Assembly (NCBI RefSeq): GCF_014203645.1
Contig: NZ_JACHJL010000012.1
Span: 1 to 64,000, forward strand
Length of the DNA stretch: 64,000 bases
Origin: Streptomyces zagrosensis
Lineage (GTDB): Bacteria; Actinomycetota; Actinomycetes; Streptomycetales; Streptomycetaceae
Direction: 5' to 3'
Shown: piece by piece, positions 25,101 through 32,843 of the stretch
Position numbering within the stretch: position 1 is the first letter of the stretch
How the letters are laid out: each line of letters starts with the position of its first letter
The notes under the pieces: model-generated
Told to the model about the DNA's origin: nothing
The model's database searches: none
What the model saw: only the letters and a program-made list of their open reading frames with translations
Translations under genes and position numbers: made by a program

Positions 25101-27111
25101 GGGTCAGGGCGCCGACCTCCCGTAGGAACCCGCCCAGGGCGCGGCCGAGCTCCAGTGGTCGCCCGAGCTGGTCGCCCTTCCAAAAGGGGAGCCGTCCTGG
25201 CACACCGGGCGCGGGTGTCACCAGCACCCGGTCCCGTGTGATGTCCTCGATCCGCCATGACGTGGTGCCCAGGGTGAACACATCGCCCACCCGGGACTCG
25301 TAGACCATCTCCTCGTCCAGCTCGCCCACTCGCCGCCCGCCGCCCTTGCCGCCGCCGGACGCACCGCTGGACGGTTCGGCCCCGGCCAGGAAGACTCCGA
25401 ACAGGCCACGGTCGGGAATGGTGCCGCCGGAGGTGACGGCCAGCCGCTGCGCGCCGGGCCGGCCGGTGATGGTGCCGGCGACGCGGTCCCACACCACCCG
25501 CGGCCGCAGTTCGGCGAAGGCGTCCGATGGATAGCGGCCCGCGAGCATGTCGAGCACGGCCGTATACGCCGAATCGGGCAGGGTCGCGAACGGGGCCGCC
25601 CTGCGCACGACGGCCAGCAGCTCATCGACGTCCCAGGTGTCCATGGCTGTCATGGCCACCAGTTGCTGGGCGAGGACGTCGAGCGGGTTGGCCGGGACGC
25701 GCAGCGCCTCGATGGCGCCGCTGCGCATGCGCTCGGTGACGACCGCCGCCTGCACCAGGTCACCCCGGTACTTCGGGAAGACGACGCCGGTGGATACCGC
25801 GCCCACCTGGTGGCCGGCGCGGCCGACGCGCTGGAGCCCGGAGGCCACCGAGGGCGGCGACTCGACCTGAATGACCAGATCCACGGCGCCCATGTCGATG
25901 CCCAGCTCCAGGCTGGAGGTGGCGACCACGGCAGGCAGTCGGCCCGCCTTGAGGTCCTCCTCCACCAGGGCCCGCTGCTCCTTGGAGACCGAGCCGTGGT
26001 GCGCCCGGGCCAGCACCGGCGGCGCGCCCTTGGCCGCGCCCGACTCGGCCATCAGCTCGGCGGGCGCATGGTGCTCGGGCAGCGGCTCCCCGGTGGACCG
26101 TTCGTATGCGATCTCATTGAGCCGGTTGCAGAGTCGCTCGGCCAGCCGACGAGAGTTGGCAAAGACGATGGTCGAGCGGTGCGCCTGCACCAGATCGGCA
26201 ATCCGCTCCTCCACATGTGGCCAGATCGACGGACGCTCGCTCTCCTGGCCTTGTCCCTCCCGCACCGGCGAGCCGCCCAGCTCGCCCAGATCCTCCACCG
26301 GAACGACCACCGAGAGGTCAAACTCCTTGCCGGACGGCGGTTGGACGATTTCCACCTTCCGGCCGGGGGAGAGATAGCGCGCCACCTCCTCCACCGGGCG
26401 CACCGTCGCGGACAGGCCGATCCGTCGCACCGGGCGGGCGTGCCCCGCTGCCCCGCCGGTGACCGCACCGCGCAGGGCGTCGAGCCGCTCAAGGGACAAC
26501 GCCAGGTGCGCGCCGCGCTTGGTCCCCGCCACTGCGTGCACCTCGTCGAGGATCACCGTCTCGACGCCGGCCAGGGCCTCCCGTGCGGCGGAGGTCAGCA
26601 TCAGGAACAGCGACTCGGGGGTGGTGATCAAGATGTCAGGCGGCCGGGTGGCCAGCGCGCGGCGCTCGGCGGCGGGGGTATCACCAGAGCGGATGCCCAC
26701 CCGTACGTCGGGCTCGGGCAGCCCGAGCCGCACCGCTTCGTGCCGGATGCCAGTGAGCGGGCTGCGGAGATTACGTTCCACATCCACCGCGAGGGCCTTC
26801 AGCGGCGACACGTACAGCACCCGGCAGCGCTTCTTCGGCTCCGCCGGCGGTGGTGTGCTGGTGAGTTGGTCGAGCGCGGCCAGAAAGGCGGCGAGGGTCT
26901 TTCCCGAACCGGTCGGCGCCACCACCAGCACATCCGAACCCTCGCCGATCGCCCGCCAGGCCCCGGCCTGGGCGGGGGTGGGCGCCGTGAACGCTCCCGT
27001 GAACCAGCCACGGGTCGCCGCCGAGAAGGCGCCCAGCGCCTCGGCGCAGGCAAAATCGCCGCCCGGGTCATCGGCCCCCGTCGGTTCGCCGCGCTGCTCG
27101 CTCATCGCCAT
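22132..27111 (-). CDS. lhr: Lhr-type ATP-dependent DNA helicase
   Basis: This is a very large superfamily 2 helicase of 1659 residues. The RecA-like motor has Walker A APTGSGKT (about residues 65-72), a DEVH box (ILDEVHAVAGTKRG), SATVRPVEEVARYL, and the second lobe with TSSLELGIDMG and QRVGRAGHQ. Next come the Lhr winged helix and the long C-terminal Lhr extension. It unwinds 3'-tailed DNA or RNA:DNA in repair. I chose ATG 27111 because a RecA-NDp-like promoter ends at 27119 and overlaps the upstream ATG 27120, implying a leaderless or near-leaderless mRNA; ATG 27105 also fits. nei follows on the same strand, and an AraC gene is divergent. Confidence 0.95.
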   Translation of the reverse strand: MAMSEQRGEPTGADDPGGDFACAEALGAFSAATRGWFTGAFTAPTPAQAGAWRAIGEGSDVLVVAPTGSGKTLAAFLAALDQLTSTPPPAEPKKRCRVLYVSPLKALAVDVERNLRSPLTGIRHEAVRLGLPEPDVRVGIRSGDTPAAERRALATRPPDILITTPESLFLMLTSAAREALAGVETVILDEVHAVAGTKRGAHLALSLERLDALRGAVTGGAAGHARPVRRIGLSATVRPVEEVARYLSPGRKVEIVQPPSGKEFDLSVVVPVEDLGELGGSPVREGQGQESERPSIWPHVEERIADLVQAHRSTIVFANSRRLAERLCNRLNEIAYERSTGEPLPEHHAPAELMAESGAAKGAPPVLARAHHGSVSKEQRALVEEDLKAGRLPAVVATSSLELGIDMGAVDLVIQVESPPSVASGLQRVGRAGHQVGAVSTGVVFPKYRGDLVQAAVVTERMRSGAIEALRVPANPLDVLAQQLVAMTAMDTWDVDELLAVVRRAAPFATLPDSAYTAVLDMLAGRYPSDAFAELRPRVVWDRVAGTITGRPGAQRLAVTSGGTIPDRGLFGVFLAGAEPSSGASGGGKGGGRRVGELDEEMVYESRVGDVFTLGTTSWRIEDITRDRVLVTPAPGVPGRLPFWKGDQLGRPLELGRALGGFLREVGALTPDAARARLTAAGLDRWAADNVLAYLEEQRAACGHVPDDRTIVVERFRDELGDWRVVIHSPFGAQVHAPWALALGARLSERYGMDAQVMHADDGIVLRLPDADLLGLDLFDVPVPAELGAAEPGAAAPGTAPAPDRGTVYDNEQSPVGAADIAFDQAEVAQVVTDEVGGSALFAARFRECAARALLLPRRSPGKRTPLWQQRQRASQLLQVASEFGSFPIVLEAVRECLQDVFDVPGLTELMGDIEARRVRLVEVTTPEPSPFARSLLFGYVAQFLYEGDSPLAERRAAALSLDSRLLAELLGQAELRELLDAEVLTELERELAWLSDDRRIKDAEAVADALRVLGPLTEEELTERGAAAEWAHELESARRAIRVRIAGRHHWAAIEDAGRLRDALGTALPVGVPEAFTEPVRDPLGDLLARYARTHGPFTSADAAARFGLGTAVTDGALHRLAADNRVVQGEFHPAGIGQEWCDAAVLRRLRRRSLAALRHELEPVAPTTLAAFLPQWQHLGGAGLRGVDGLMRAIEQLQGAAVPASALEKLVLPSRVAQFSPALLDELTVAGEVVWAGAGALPGKDGWVALYLADAAPLLLPEPRPLELSPLHEAVLGTLTGGYGLFFRQIADQVRAAGLAQAAPGSDAEIADALWDLAWSGRITNDTVAPLRSLLGSGRTAGATAHRAKRAVPRGRYGSLSGPAGYGGRAARPTASLGGPPTVAGRWSLLPERAADPTHRAHALASTLLDRHGVVTRGAVAAEGVVGGFAAAYRVLSVFEESGQARRGYVVEGLGAAQFAMDGAVDRLRAVGTARERTSAVALGAAAFTPGPGSAMSTGSHPDAASRAIVLAAADPANAYGAALGWPDPPAGATHKPGRKAGSLVVLADGALVLYMERGGKTLLIWPTTPEAQPSSPERTTPPSAAYGPGSGPPEAEDFRLTHAVEALTTAARAGALGTITVERINGVPALSSPFGATLEAAGFHATPRGLRLRSPR

Positions 27112-27118
27112 GCCACCC

Positions 27119-27141
27119 ATCGTGCACCGCACCACTGACAA
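27119..27141 (-). promoter_or_regulatory. RecA-NDp-like (PafBC-type) promoter of lhr
   Basis: Read on the minus strand: TTGTCAGTG (27141-27133), an 8-base spacer, then CACGAT (27124-27119). The first box matches the mycobacterial RecA-NDp consensus TTGTCRGTG-N8-TANNNT exactly. The -10 keeps A at position 2 and T at position 6 but has C for the first T. Transcription would begin near 27112. Confidence 0.6.
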
Positions 27142-27229
27142 TGGGCCGAAAGGCCAGGTCAGCGGTGGGTTGCGGGGCTAGAGGTCGGTCGGATCGCGGG
27201 CCTCGCGGGACCACACGCACAATGGGGGC

Positions 27230-28129
27230 ATGGAGGAGCGGGAGCGGGCGCGGCACTGGAGCTATGCGGAGCTGCCGGACGTGGACCTCCTCAGTGCTCG
27301 GTACATCCAACACGCGTTCCCTCAGCACACTCACGACGGTTACGTCATAGGAGCGATCACCGGCGGGGTCGAGGAGGTGCGGCTGCCGAGTGGCGTGGAG
27401 CGGATTGGCCCCGGCGGCGTCGTCATGATCAACCCTGATGTGGCCCACACGGCGCGCGCCGGGGTACCCGAGGGGTGGGCGTATCACGTCCTCTACCCGG
27501 CCGCCGACATGGTTGCCGACATCGCGGCAGAGATATCCGCGGTCCGCGGGGCGGCGTGGTTTCGCGAAACGGTCACCGAGGACGCCGAGGCTGCGCAGCT
27601 CATCATGGCCGTGCACCGCGCGGCGGAGCGGGGCAACGCGCTGGCCGCCGACACGGTGCTACGCGAGGCCATCGCCCGGCTGCTGCGCAGGCACGGCGGT
27701 GCGTTTCCGCCGCGTACGGAGCATGCCACCGGTGCGCGGACTGCTGCTCGTGCCCGGGACATCCTGGAGGCCCGGATGTCCGCCCCGCCCACCCTCACCA
27801 GCCTCGCCACCGAACTCGGCACCAGTTCCTTCGCCTTGCTCCGCGCCTTCCGTGCGACCTACGGAATGCCCCCGCACGCCTGGCTGACCGACGCCAGGGT
27901 GCGCCGTGCCCGCCGGCTCCTTGAGGCAGGCACGGCCCCCGCAGAAGCGGCCACCCTGGTCGGCTTCACCGACCAGCCGCACCTCAACCGCCACTTCGCG
28001 CGCATCGTCGGCGTGCCCCCCGGCGCTTACCGGCGGGAGCGATCAAGGGCGCGAGAACGCACACGAGCGGGCACGCAAGGGGAACCGCAACGAGGGGAAC
28101 CGCAAGAACGTACAAGACAGTCCCCGTAA
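27230..28129 (+). CDS. AraC-family transcriptional regulator with cupin sensor domain
   Basis: The 299-residue protein has an N-terminal AraC-binding cupin (about 15-130; YIQHAFPQHTHDGYVIGAI, GGVVMINPDVAHTARAG). Two helix-turn-helix motifs form a C-terminal AraC domain (about 175-280; LTSLATELGTSSFALLRAF, EAATLVGFTDQPHLNRHFARIVGVPPGAYR). The last 25 residues are low complexity (Arg, Glu, Gly). It lies just upstream of azlC on the same strand, so local control of azlCD is a reasonable guess. The effector is unknown. Confidence 0.85.
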   Translation: MEERERARHWSYAELPDVDLLSARYIQHAFPQHTHDGYVIGAITGGVEEVRLPSGVERIGPGGVVMINPDVAHTARAGVPEGWAYHVLYPAADMVADIAAEISAVRGAAWFRETVTEDAEAAQLIMAVHRAAERGNALAADTVLREAIARLLRRHGGAFPPRTEHATGARTAARARDILEARMSAPPTLTSLATELGTSSFALLRAFRATYGMPPHAWLTDARVRRARRLLEAGTAPAEAATLVGFTDQPHLNRHFARIVGVPPGAYRRERSRARERTRAGTQGEPQRGEPQERTRQSP

Positions 28130-28149
28130 GCGGCTCATACGTTGCTGCG

Positions 28150-29310
28150 GTGGTCGAACAAGCGGAACGCGAGGAATGGCAGCGCCCCACGGGGCGAGCG
28201 AAGCGTACGAGGGGCACAAAAGACGCAGGGGGTACGGGGCGCGCGAGGGGTGCGCGGGAGGACGCGAAGCGGACGGAGCACGGGGCGTGGGAGGCGGCGC
28301 ACGGGGCGCGGGGCACGGAGCGTAGGGCTGGCCCTTCCGGTACGGGGCACGGGGCGCCGGAGGCGGAGCAAGGTGCCTGGGGCGCGGTGCACGGAGCACG
28401 GGGCGTGGCGCGTACGGAGGATGGCCGGCGCGGTGCGGACGGGGGCCCCACTGCGGGTGGCCGCTCGGGCGCGGGCGGTGGGCGCGGCGCCGGCGACGGC
28501 GAGATCAGTGACGGCAGCGACGGTGGGCCCGTCGCTGACAGTCGAGCGGTGGTGCGGGACGCGCTCGGCGTCGGCGTCGCGGTCGGGCTGTCAGGGTTTG
28601 CCTTCGGAGTGACGTCGGCCGGCTCCGGGCTCAGCTTGGCGCAGACCTGCGTGCTCAGCCTTCTGGTGTTCACCGGAGCCTCGCAGTTCGCACTCGTCGG
28701 GGCCCTGGCCGCGGGCGGGAACCCATTGACGGCCGCCGCCGGGGCGTTCTTCCTCGGCGTGCGCAACGCCTTCTACGGGCTGCGGCTGTCACAACTACTG
28801 CGACTGCCCCGCTCCGTCCGGCCGCTTGCCGCCCATTGGGTCATCGACGAGACCGCCGTCGTCGCGCTCGCCCAGGGAGACCGACGCAGCGCCCGCATCG
28901 GCTTCACCGTGACCGGAGCGACTCTGTACGTGCTGTGGAACCTCACCACACTGATCGGCGCACTTGGCGCCTCCGCGCTCGGCGACCCCAACGACTGGGG
29001 CCTGGACGCCGCAGGGCCCGCGGTCTTCCTCGCGCTGCTCGCCCCGATGCTCAGCAACACCATGGAGCGGGTGGTGGCGGGCCTGGGGGCCGTACTCGTC
29101 CTGGTCTGTGTGCCGCTGCTGCCCGCTGGAGTGCCGGTTCTGGTTGCGGCACTCGCCGCGCCGATCGTCTTGGCCGTACACGGCCGCCGCACCGCTGGTT
29201 CCGGTGAGTGCGCTGGGCCCTCCGGTTCCTCCACGGGGGCCGCTGCCGACGCCGTGGCCACCGACACCGCCGTGGACACTGCCGACGTCATCGAAGGAGA
29301 GCACCGTTGA
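28150..29310 (+). CDS. azlC: AzlC-family branched-chain amino acid exporter, large subunit (start uncertain)
   Basis: Residues from about 134 onward are a normal AzlC protein: DALGVGVAVGLSGFAFGV, LVFTGASQFALVG, FFLGVRNAFYGLRLS, HWVIDETAVVALA and several later membrane helices. AzlC pairs with AzlD to export branched-chain amino acids and analogues. The longest frame (GTG at 28150) adds about 130 low-complexity residues (GHGAR-like) translated from degenerate heptamer repeat. The true start may be one of the GTGs up to 28548, giving about 253 residues. The C-terminal 40 residues are an Ala/Thr/Asp-rich tail. The stop overlaps the azlD start. Confidence 0.85.
   Translation: MVEQAEREEWQRPTGRAKRTRGTKDAGGTGRARGAREDAKRTEHGAWEAAHGARGTERRAGPSGTGHGAPEAEQGAWGAVHGARGVARTEDGRRGADGGPTAGGRSGAGGGRGAGDGEISDGSDGGPVADSRAVVRDALGVGVAVGLSGFAFGVTSAGSGLSLAQTCVLSLLVFTGASQFALVGALAAGGNPLTAAAGAFFLGVRNAFYGLRLSQLLRLPRSVRPLAAHWVIDETAVVALAQGDRRSARIGFTVTGATLYVLWNLTTLIGALGASALGDPNDWGLDAAGPAVFLALLAPMLSNTMERVVAGLGAVLVLVCVPLLPAGVPVLVAALAAPIVLAVHGRRTAGSGECAGPSGSSTGAAADAVATDTAVDTADVIEGEHR
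28255..28430. repeat. Degenerate GGGGCAC heptamer region in the azlC 5' end
   Basis: Words such as GGAGCACGGGGCGTGG, CGCACGGGGCGCGGGGCACGG and CGGGGCACGGGGCG are spaced on a roughly 7-bp period with many substitutions. They give GHGAR-like peptide if translated in the azlC frame. Confidence 0.7.
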
Positions 29311-29615
29311 GTACCTGGACAGCCATCGGGGTGACGGCTGCCGGCTGCTACCTGGTGAAGCTGCTCGGCCTGTCCGTTCCCTCCGGCGCGCTGGAGCGCC
29401 CGACCGTCAAGCGCTTGGCCGCCCTGTTGCCGGTCGCATTGTTGGCTGCCCTGATCGCCCAGCAGACGTTCAGCACAGCACACACGCTGGTCATCGACGC
29501 CCGCATGGCCGGGCTCGGCGCCGCGGCGCTCGCCCTGGTACTGCGGGCCCCGTTCCTGCTGGTGGTCGCGGTGGCGGTGGCGGTGACAGCGCTGGTACGA
29601 GCCATGGGCGGCTAG
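29307..29615 (+). CDS. azlD: AzlD-family branched-chain amino acid transport protein, small subunit
   Basis: The 102-residue membrane protein has three to four hydrophobic helices (WTAIGVTAAGCYLVKLLG, LAALLPVALLAALIAQQTF, FLLVVAVAVAVTALVRAMGG), the usual AzlD size and pattern. Start is TTG at 29307, overlapping the azlC stop as TTGA, so translation is coupled. Longer frames would overlap azlC extensively. Confidence 0.85.
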   Translation: MSTWTAIGVTAAGCYLVKLLGLSVPSGALERPTVKRLAALLPVALLAALIAQQTFSTAHTLVIDARMAGLGAAALALVLRAPFLLVVAVAVAVTALVRAMGG

Positions 29616-29626
29616 GGCCGATTAGC

Positions 29627-29805
29627 CCGCCCCGTGCCCCGTGCCCCGTGGCGCCCCCTGCTCCGTGGCCCCGTGCCCCGTGCCCCGTGCTCCGTGCTCC
29701 GTGGCTCCGTGCCCCGTGGCCCCGTGCTCCGTGGCTCCGTGCTCCGTGCCCAGTGGCTTTGCGCCTCGCGTGCCCCGTGGCCCCGTCGTCGGTGACGGGG
29801 CCACG
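29627..29805. repeat. GTGCCCC heptamer cluster between azlD and the convergent gene
   Basis: The plus strand repeats CCGTGCCCCGTG and CCGTGCTCCGTG words with one-base variants (GTGGCTC, GTGGCCC) for about 180 bases. It fills most of the space between two convergent genes. A CCCCGTGGCCCCGTC...GACGGGGCCACGG pairing (about 29779-29807) could form a terminator-like hairpin. Confidence 0.9.
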
Positions 29806-29864
29806 GAGCAGAGCACCGCCCCATGCCCACGCGGTTGCGCGCCAGCGTGGCTCTGCCCGAGTCG

Positions 29865-30809
29865 TCAGCCGAGCTCCCGCCCGTACGCGCGCAGCGTGAG
29901 GAGTGCATCGACGGTCACCATGGGGCGGCACTCCAGCGCCGTGCCGGGTGCCCACTGTCGCCAGTTGATGGGCCAGCCGCCGTCCTCCTGTTGCGCCGAC
30001 GCAAGGAAGCCCAACGAGTTCTCCAGCTCCGCATCGGAGAACCAGGAGCGGGCCACGGAGCGAGGAGTGCGCGCGAAATCGTGGGCGAAATGGTGCTCCC
30101 CCGGGGCGTACCCCTCGGGCACCGAATGACCGGCGGCCCTCCAGGGGTCGAGTACGACGAGGCCCCGTTCCCGTACGTGGGTGCCAAGCCGCTGCGCGAC
30201 CGCGGTGGCACGCTCCCGGTCCGGCACGCAGTCCAAGAAGGTGACCGCGGCAATGACCTCGTACGGATGTGTAGGCGCACCGTCTGCCAGCGACTCCACG
30301 GCTGACCAGCAGAAGTCGGTGGCCCGGAACAGCCAGGCGTGCCACACGCCGCCCCGGTGCAGCAGCCCCGCCACCGGGCCGGTGGCGAGCAGGTCGCTCG
30401 GCGGATTGTCCACCACGGGAATCCATGGCGCCGCCGGATAGCCACGCAGCGAGGGATGGAGTGCGGGGAGCGCACCGGCGGATGTGGAGATCAGGGTCAG
30501 ATAGCGGCACACCCGCTCCATGGGTTGCCCGCCGCAGCGACCGATCTCGTCGAGTACCCGCAGTGCGTGCGCGGTGTGCAGTGGTTGGCTGACGGGGCCG
30601 CGCAGGTCTGGCTCCAGGGCGTGCCCGTACCCGCCGTCGTCGTTGAGGTACGCGGCCAGTGCCGTCTCCACCGCATCGGCGGCGCTTTCCAGCCCATCGG
30701 GCTCGGACAGGAAGTGGTACACGAACCTGCGTTGTTCCAGCACGCGGGCGGTGAGCCAGATGAAGTGCTCGGCACGGGCGAGGGGCGAGGGGGTGGGTGC
30801 TGAGTCCAT
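29865..30809 (-). CDS. Protein with prenyltransferase/squalene-cyclase-type alpha repeats, unknown function
   Basis: The 314-residue protein has alpha-toroid-like repeats with QW-like elements (NDDGGYGHALEPDLRG near the start, SAQQEDGGWPINWRQWAPGT near the end), as in terpenoid cyclase/prenyltransferase folds. No DXDD catalytic motif is evident, so enzymatic activity is not claimed. ATG at 30809 (MDSAPTPS) was preferred to an upstream ATG seven codons earlier. It is convergent with azlD. Confidence 0.65.
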   Translation of the reverse strand: MDSAPTPSPLARAEHFIWLTARVLEQRRFVYHFLSEPDGLESAADAVETALAAYLNDDGGYGHALEPDLRGPVSQPLHTAHALRVLDEIGRCGGQPMERVCRYLTLISTSAGALPALHPSLRGYPAAPWIPVVDNPPSDLLATGPVAGLLHRGGVWHAWLFRATDFCWSAVESLADGAPTHPYEVIAAVTFLDCVPDRERATAVAQRLGTHVRERGLVVLDPWRAAGHSVPEGYAPGEHHFAHDFARTPRSVARSWFSDAELENSLGFLASAQQEDGGWPINWRQWAPGTALECRPMVTVDALLTLRAYGRELG

Positions 30810-30888
30810 CCCCTGACCGTAGGACCGCAACGAGCGCCCGGCGCCGGATGTGGCGTGGCTGCACTCTCAGGGGCGCGATACTGGGCGT

Positions 30889-31083
30889 ATGCGGTTGACG
30901 GTCTTCTGGCAACGAATGGCGGATCACTTCGGTGAGGCGTACGCCGACTCATTCGCGCGTGACCACGTGATGTCTGAGCTGGGCGGCCGGACGGTGCGCG
31001 AGGCACTGGATGCCGGCTGGAGTGTCAAGGACGTTTGGCGCGGGGTGTGTGCGGCCGTTGACGTCCCGTACGAGAAGCGTTGA
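30889..31083 (+). CDS. DUF3046 family protein
   Basis: The 64-residue conserved actinobacterial protein begins MRLTVFWQRMADHFGEAYAD and contains SELGGRTVREALDAGWSVKD. The whole product is the DUF3046 domain; its function is unknown. In many actinobacteria it lies close to recA-recX, as here. ATG 30889 matches the conserved beginning of the family. Confidence 0.85.
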   Translation: MRLTVFWQRMADHFGEAYADSFARDHVMSELGGRTVREALDAGWSVKDVWRGVCAAVDVPYEKR

Positions 31084-31141
31084 CCGGGCGGACACACTGG
31101 GCCCCAGGGCCGACTGTTGAACACGAACATGACATAGGCCC

Positions 31142-32614
31142 GTGCGAAGTCGTGCCGGCCGCATGCGCCACACTTACTCCGTGCCAGTGACAGAAGACAC
31201 CACCCAGGAAGAGATCCGCCCGAGCCCGCGTGACGCGGCGAGCGGGCGCATGCCCCGCTGGCTGCCCCGTGCCATGGTGCTTGCCCTCTCGCTGGTGGCT
31301 TGTTTTCAGTTCGCCAGTTGGGCCTTCCACGAACTGACGTCACTGCTGCTCAACATCCTGATCGCCTTCTTCCTCGCGCTGGCCATCGAGCCCGCGGTGG
31401 ACTGGATGGCGGCTCGTGGCGTGCGTCGGGGCCTGGCCACGGGGCTGGTCTTCCTCGGCGTTCTCATCGCTGTCGCGGGCTTCTTCGCCTTGCTGGGCTC
31501 GATGCTCGCCGGCCAGATGGTCACCATGGTCGAGGACTTCCCGAAGTATCTCGACAAAGTGATCAGTTGGGTGAACGACACCTTCCACACGGAGCTTTCC
31601 CGAGTCGAGGTGCAGGACAGCCTGCTGCACTCGGACTGGTTGCAAAAATACGTCCAGGACAGTGCCAACAATGTCCTGGACGTCTCGACGCAGGTGCTTG
31701 GTGGCCTGTTCAAGGTGCTGACGGTGACGCTCTTCGCGTTCTACTTCGCCGCCGATGGCCCGCGCCTGCGCCGTGCTCTGTGCTCCGTGTTGCCGCTGCA
31801 CCGGCAGACCGAGGTGCTGCGGGCCTGGGAGATCGCGGTCGCCAAGACCGGCGGTTACCTGTACTCGCGCGGCCTGATGGCCCTGATTTCCGGCATCGCG
31901 CACTACGTACTACTGGAGATACTGGGCGTGCCCTACGCCCCTGCGCTGGCCGTGTGGGTGGGCCTGATCTCGCAGTTCATCCCCACCATCGGCACCTACT
32001 TGGCTGGCAGCCTGCCGATGCTGATCGCCTTCACCGTCAATCCCTGGTACGCGGTGTGGGTGCTCGGCTTCGTTGTCATCTACCAGCAGTTCGAGAACTA
32101 CCTGCTTCAGCCGCGCATCACGGCCAAGACGGTGGACATCCACCCCGCCGTCGCGTTCGGCTCCGTGATCGCCGGTACCGCGCTCCTCGGTGCGGTTGGC
32201 GCGCTCATCGCGATTCCGGCGACCGCCACGTTGCAGGCGTTTCTCGGTGCGTACATCAAGCGGTACGAGGTCACCGACGACCCGCGCGTACAGGGTGGCA
32301 ACCGCAAGCCGAAGGGGGAATCGAGGCTGGCGCGGGCACGGCGTGCGCTGCGAAGAGGGGGCAGTCAGCCGGCCCTGGGAGCGGATGCGGAAGACGGGGC
32401 GGGCGCAGCGCTCGCCGCGCCCGCCATCGTGGGCGCAGGGGATTCTGCGGCGGCGGGTGGTGCGGCGACTGTAGGTTCTGGGGCCGCGAGTTCTGTGGCA
32501 GTGGGTTCGCCCGGGGCGGTGGATGCCGCCGCGGTGCCGGAGGCGTCTGGAGATGCGCCCGCGGTGGGGCCGACTGCGAAAGAGCCGCTTGGAGGACCGG
32601 TCGGCGAGGGCTGA
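31142..32614 (+). CDS. AI-2E family (PerM-type) membrane transporter
   Basis: The 490-residue protein has about eight membrane helices in residues 40-360. Family boxes include FFLALAIEPAVDWMAARG, LTVTLFAFYFAADGPRLRR, GLISQFIPTIGTYLAGSLP and FVVIYQQFENYLLQPRITAKTVDIHPAVAFGSV. Substrate is unknown; family members export small molecules or ions. The last 110 residues are disordered, Ala/Gly/Val-rich. GTG at 31142 is the longest start; ATG 31163 or GTG 31181/31187 are also possible since no clear ribosome site decides. It precedes recA but is separated by its promoters. Confidence 0.85.
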   Translation: MRSRAGRMRHTYSVPVTEDTTQEEIRPSPRDAASGRMPRWLPRAMVLALSLVACFQFASWAFHELTSLLLNILIAFFLALAIEPAVDWMAARGVRRGLATGLVFLGVLIAVAGFFALLGSMLAGQMVTMVEDFPKYLDKVISWVNDTFHTELSRVEVQDSLLHSDWLQKYVQDSANNVLDVSTQVLGGLFKVLTVTLFAFYFAADGPRLRRALCSVLPLHRQTEVLRAWEIAVAKTGGYLYSRGLMALISGIAHYVLLEILGVPYAPALAVWVGLISQFIPTIGTYLAGSLPMLIAFTVNPWYAVWVLGFVVIYQQFENYLLQPRITAKTVDIHPAVAFGSVIAGTALLGAVGALIAIPATATLQAFLGAYIKRYEVTDDPRVQGGNRKPKGESRLARARRALRRGGSQPALGADAEDGAGAALAAPAIVGAGDSAAAGGAATVGSGAASSVAVGSPGAVDAAAVPEASGDAPAVGPTAKEPLGGPVGEG

Positions 32615-32685
32615 TCGCGCGGGCCGCGTGTCGTGCGCGGCCCTGTCAGTGGCCACTGGGAGAACGCGCGGGCGCCGGGTGTGGC

Positions 32686-32713
32686 TTGACACAAAAATCG
32701 AACATACATTCTC
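32686..32713 (+). promoter_or_regulatory. recA SOS-type promoter with imperfect LexA box
   Basis: A TTGACA -35 box (32686-32691) is followed by TCGAACATACATTCTC (32698-32713). The latter matches the left half of the actinobacterial SOS consensus TCGAAC-N4-GTTCGA and three of six bases on the right. LexA binding here would block the promoter. No convincing -10 box is visible, so start position is not assigned. Confidence 0.6.
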
Positions 32714-32777
32714 ATGGGGTTGTTGGCTGGCGGTTCCGCCTCGGGTTATCCACAGATGGGGAGGGTGTCCGGGCCGA

Positions 32778-32800
32778 TTGTCAGTGGCAGGCGTTAGCGT
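32778..32800 (+). promoter_or_regulatory. RecA-NDp (PafBC-type) promoter of recA
   Basis: TTGTCAGTG (32778-32786), an 8-base spacer and TAGCGT (32795-32800) match the mycobacterial consensus TTGTCRGTG-N8-TANNNT at every fixed base. Transcription should start near 32807, downstream of the in-frame ATG at 32802, which supports ATG 32844 as the recA start. Confidence 0.85.
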
Positions 32801-32843
32801 CATGGACGTGAAGCGATCGACTCAAGCAAATCGGGTGGAACCC

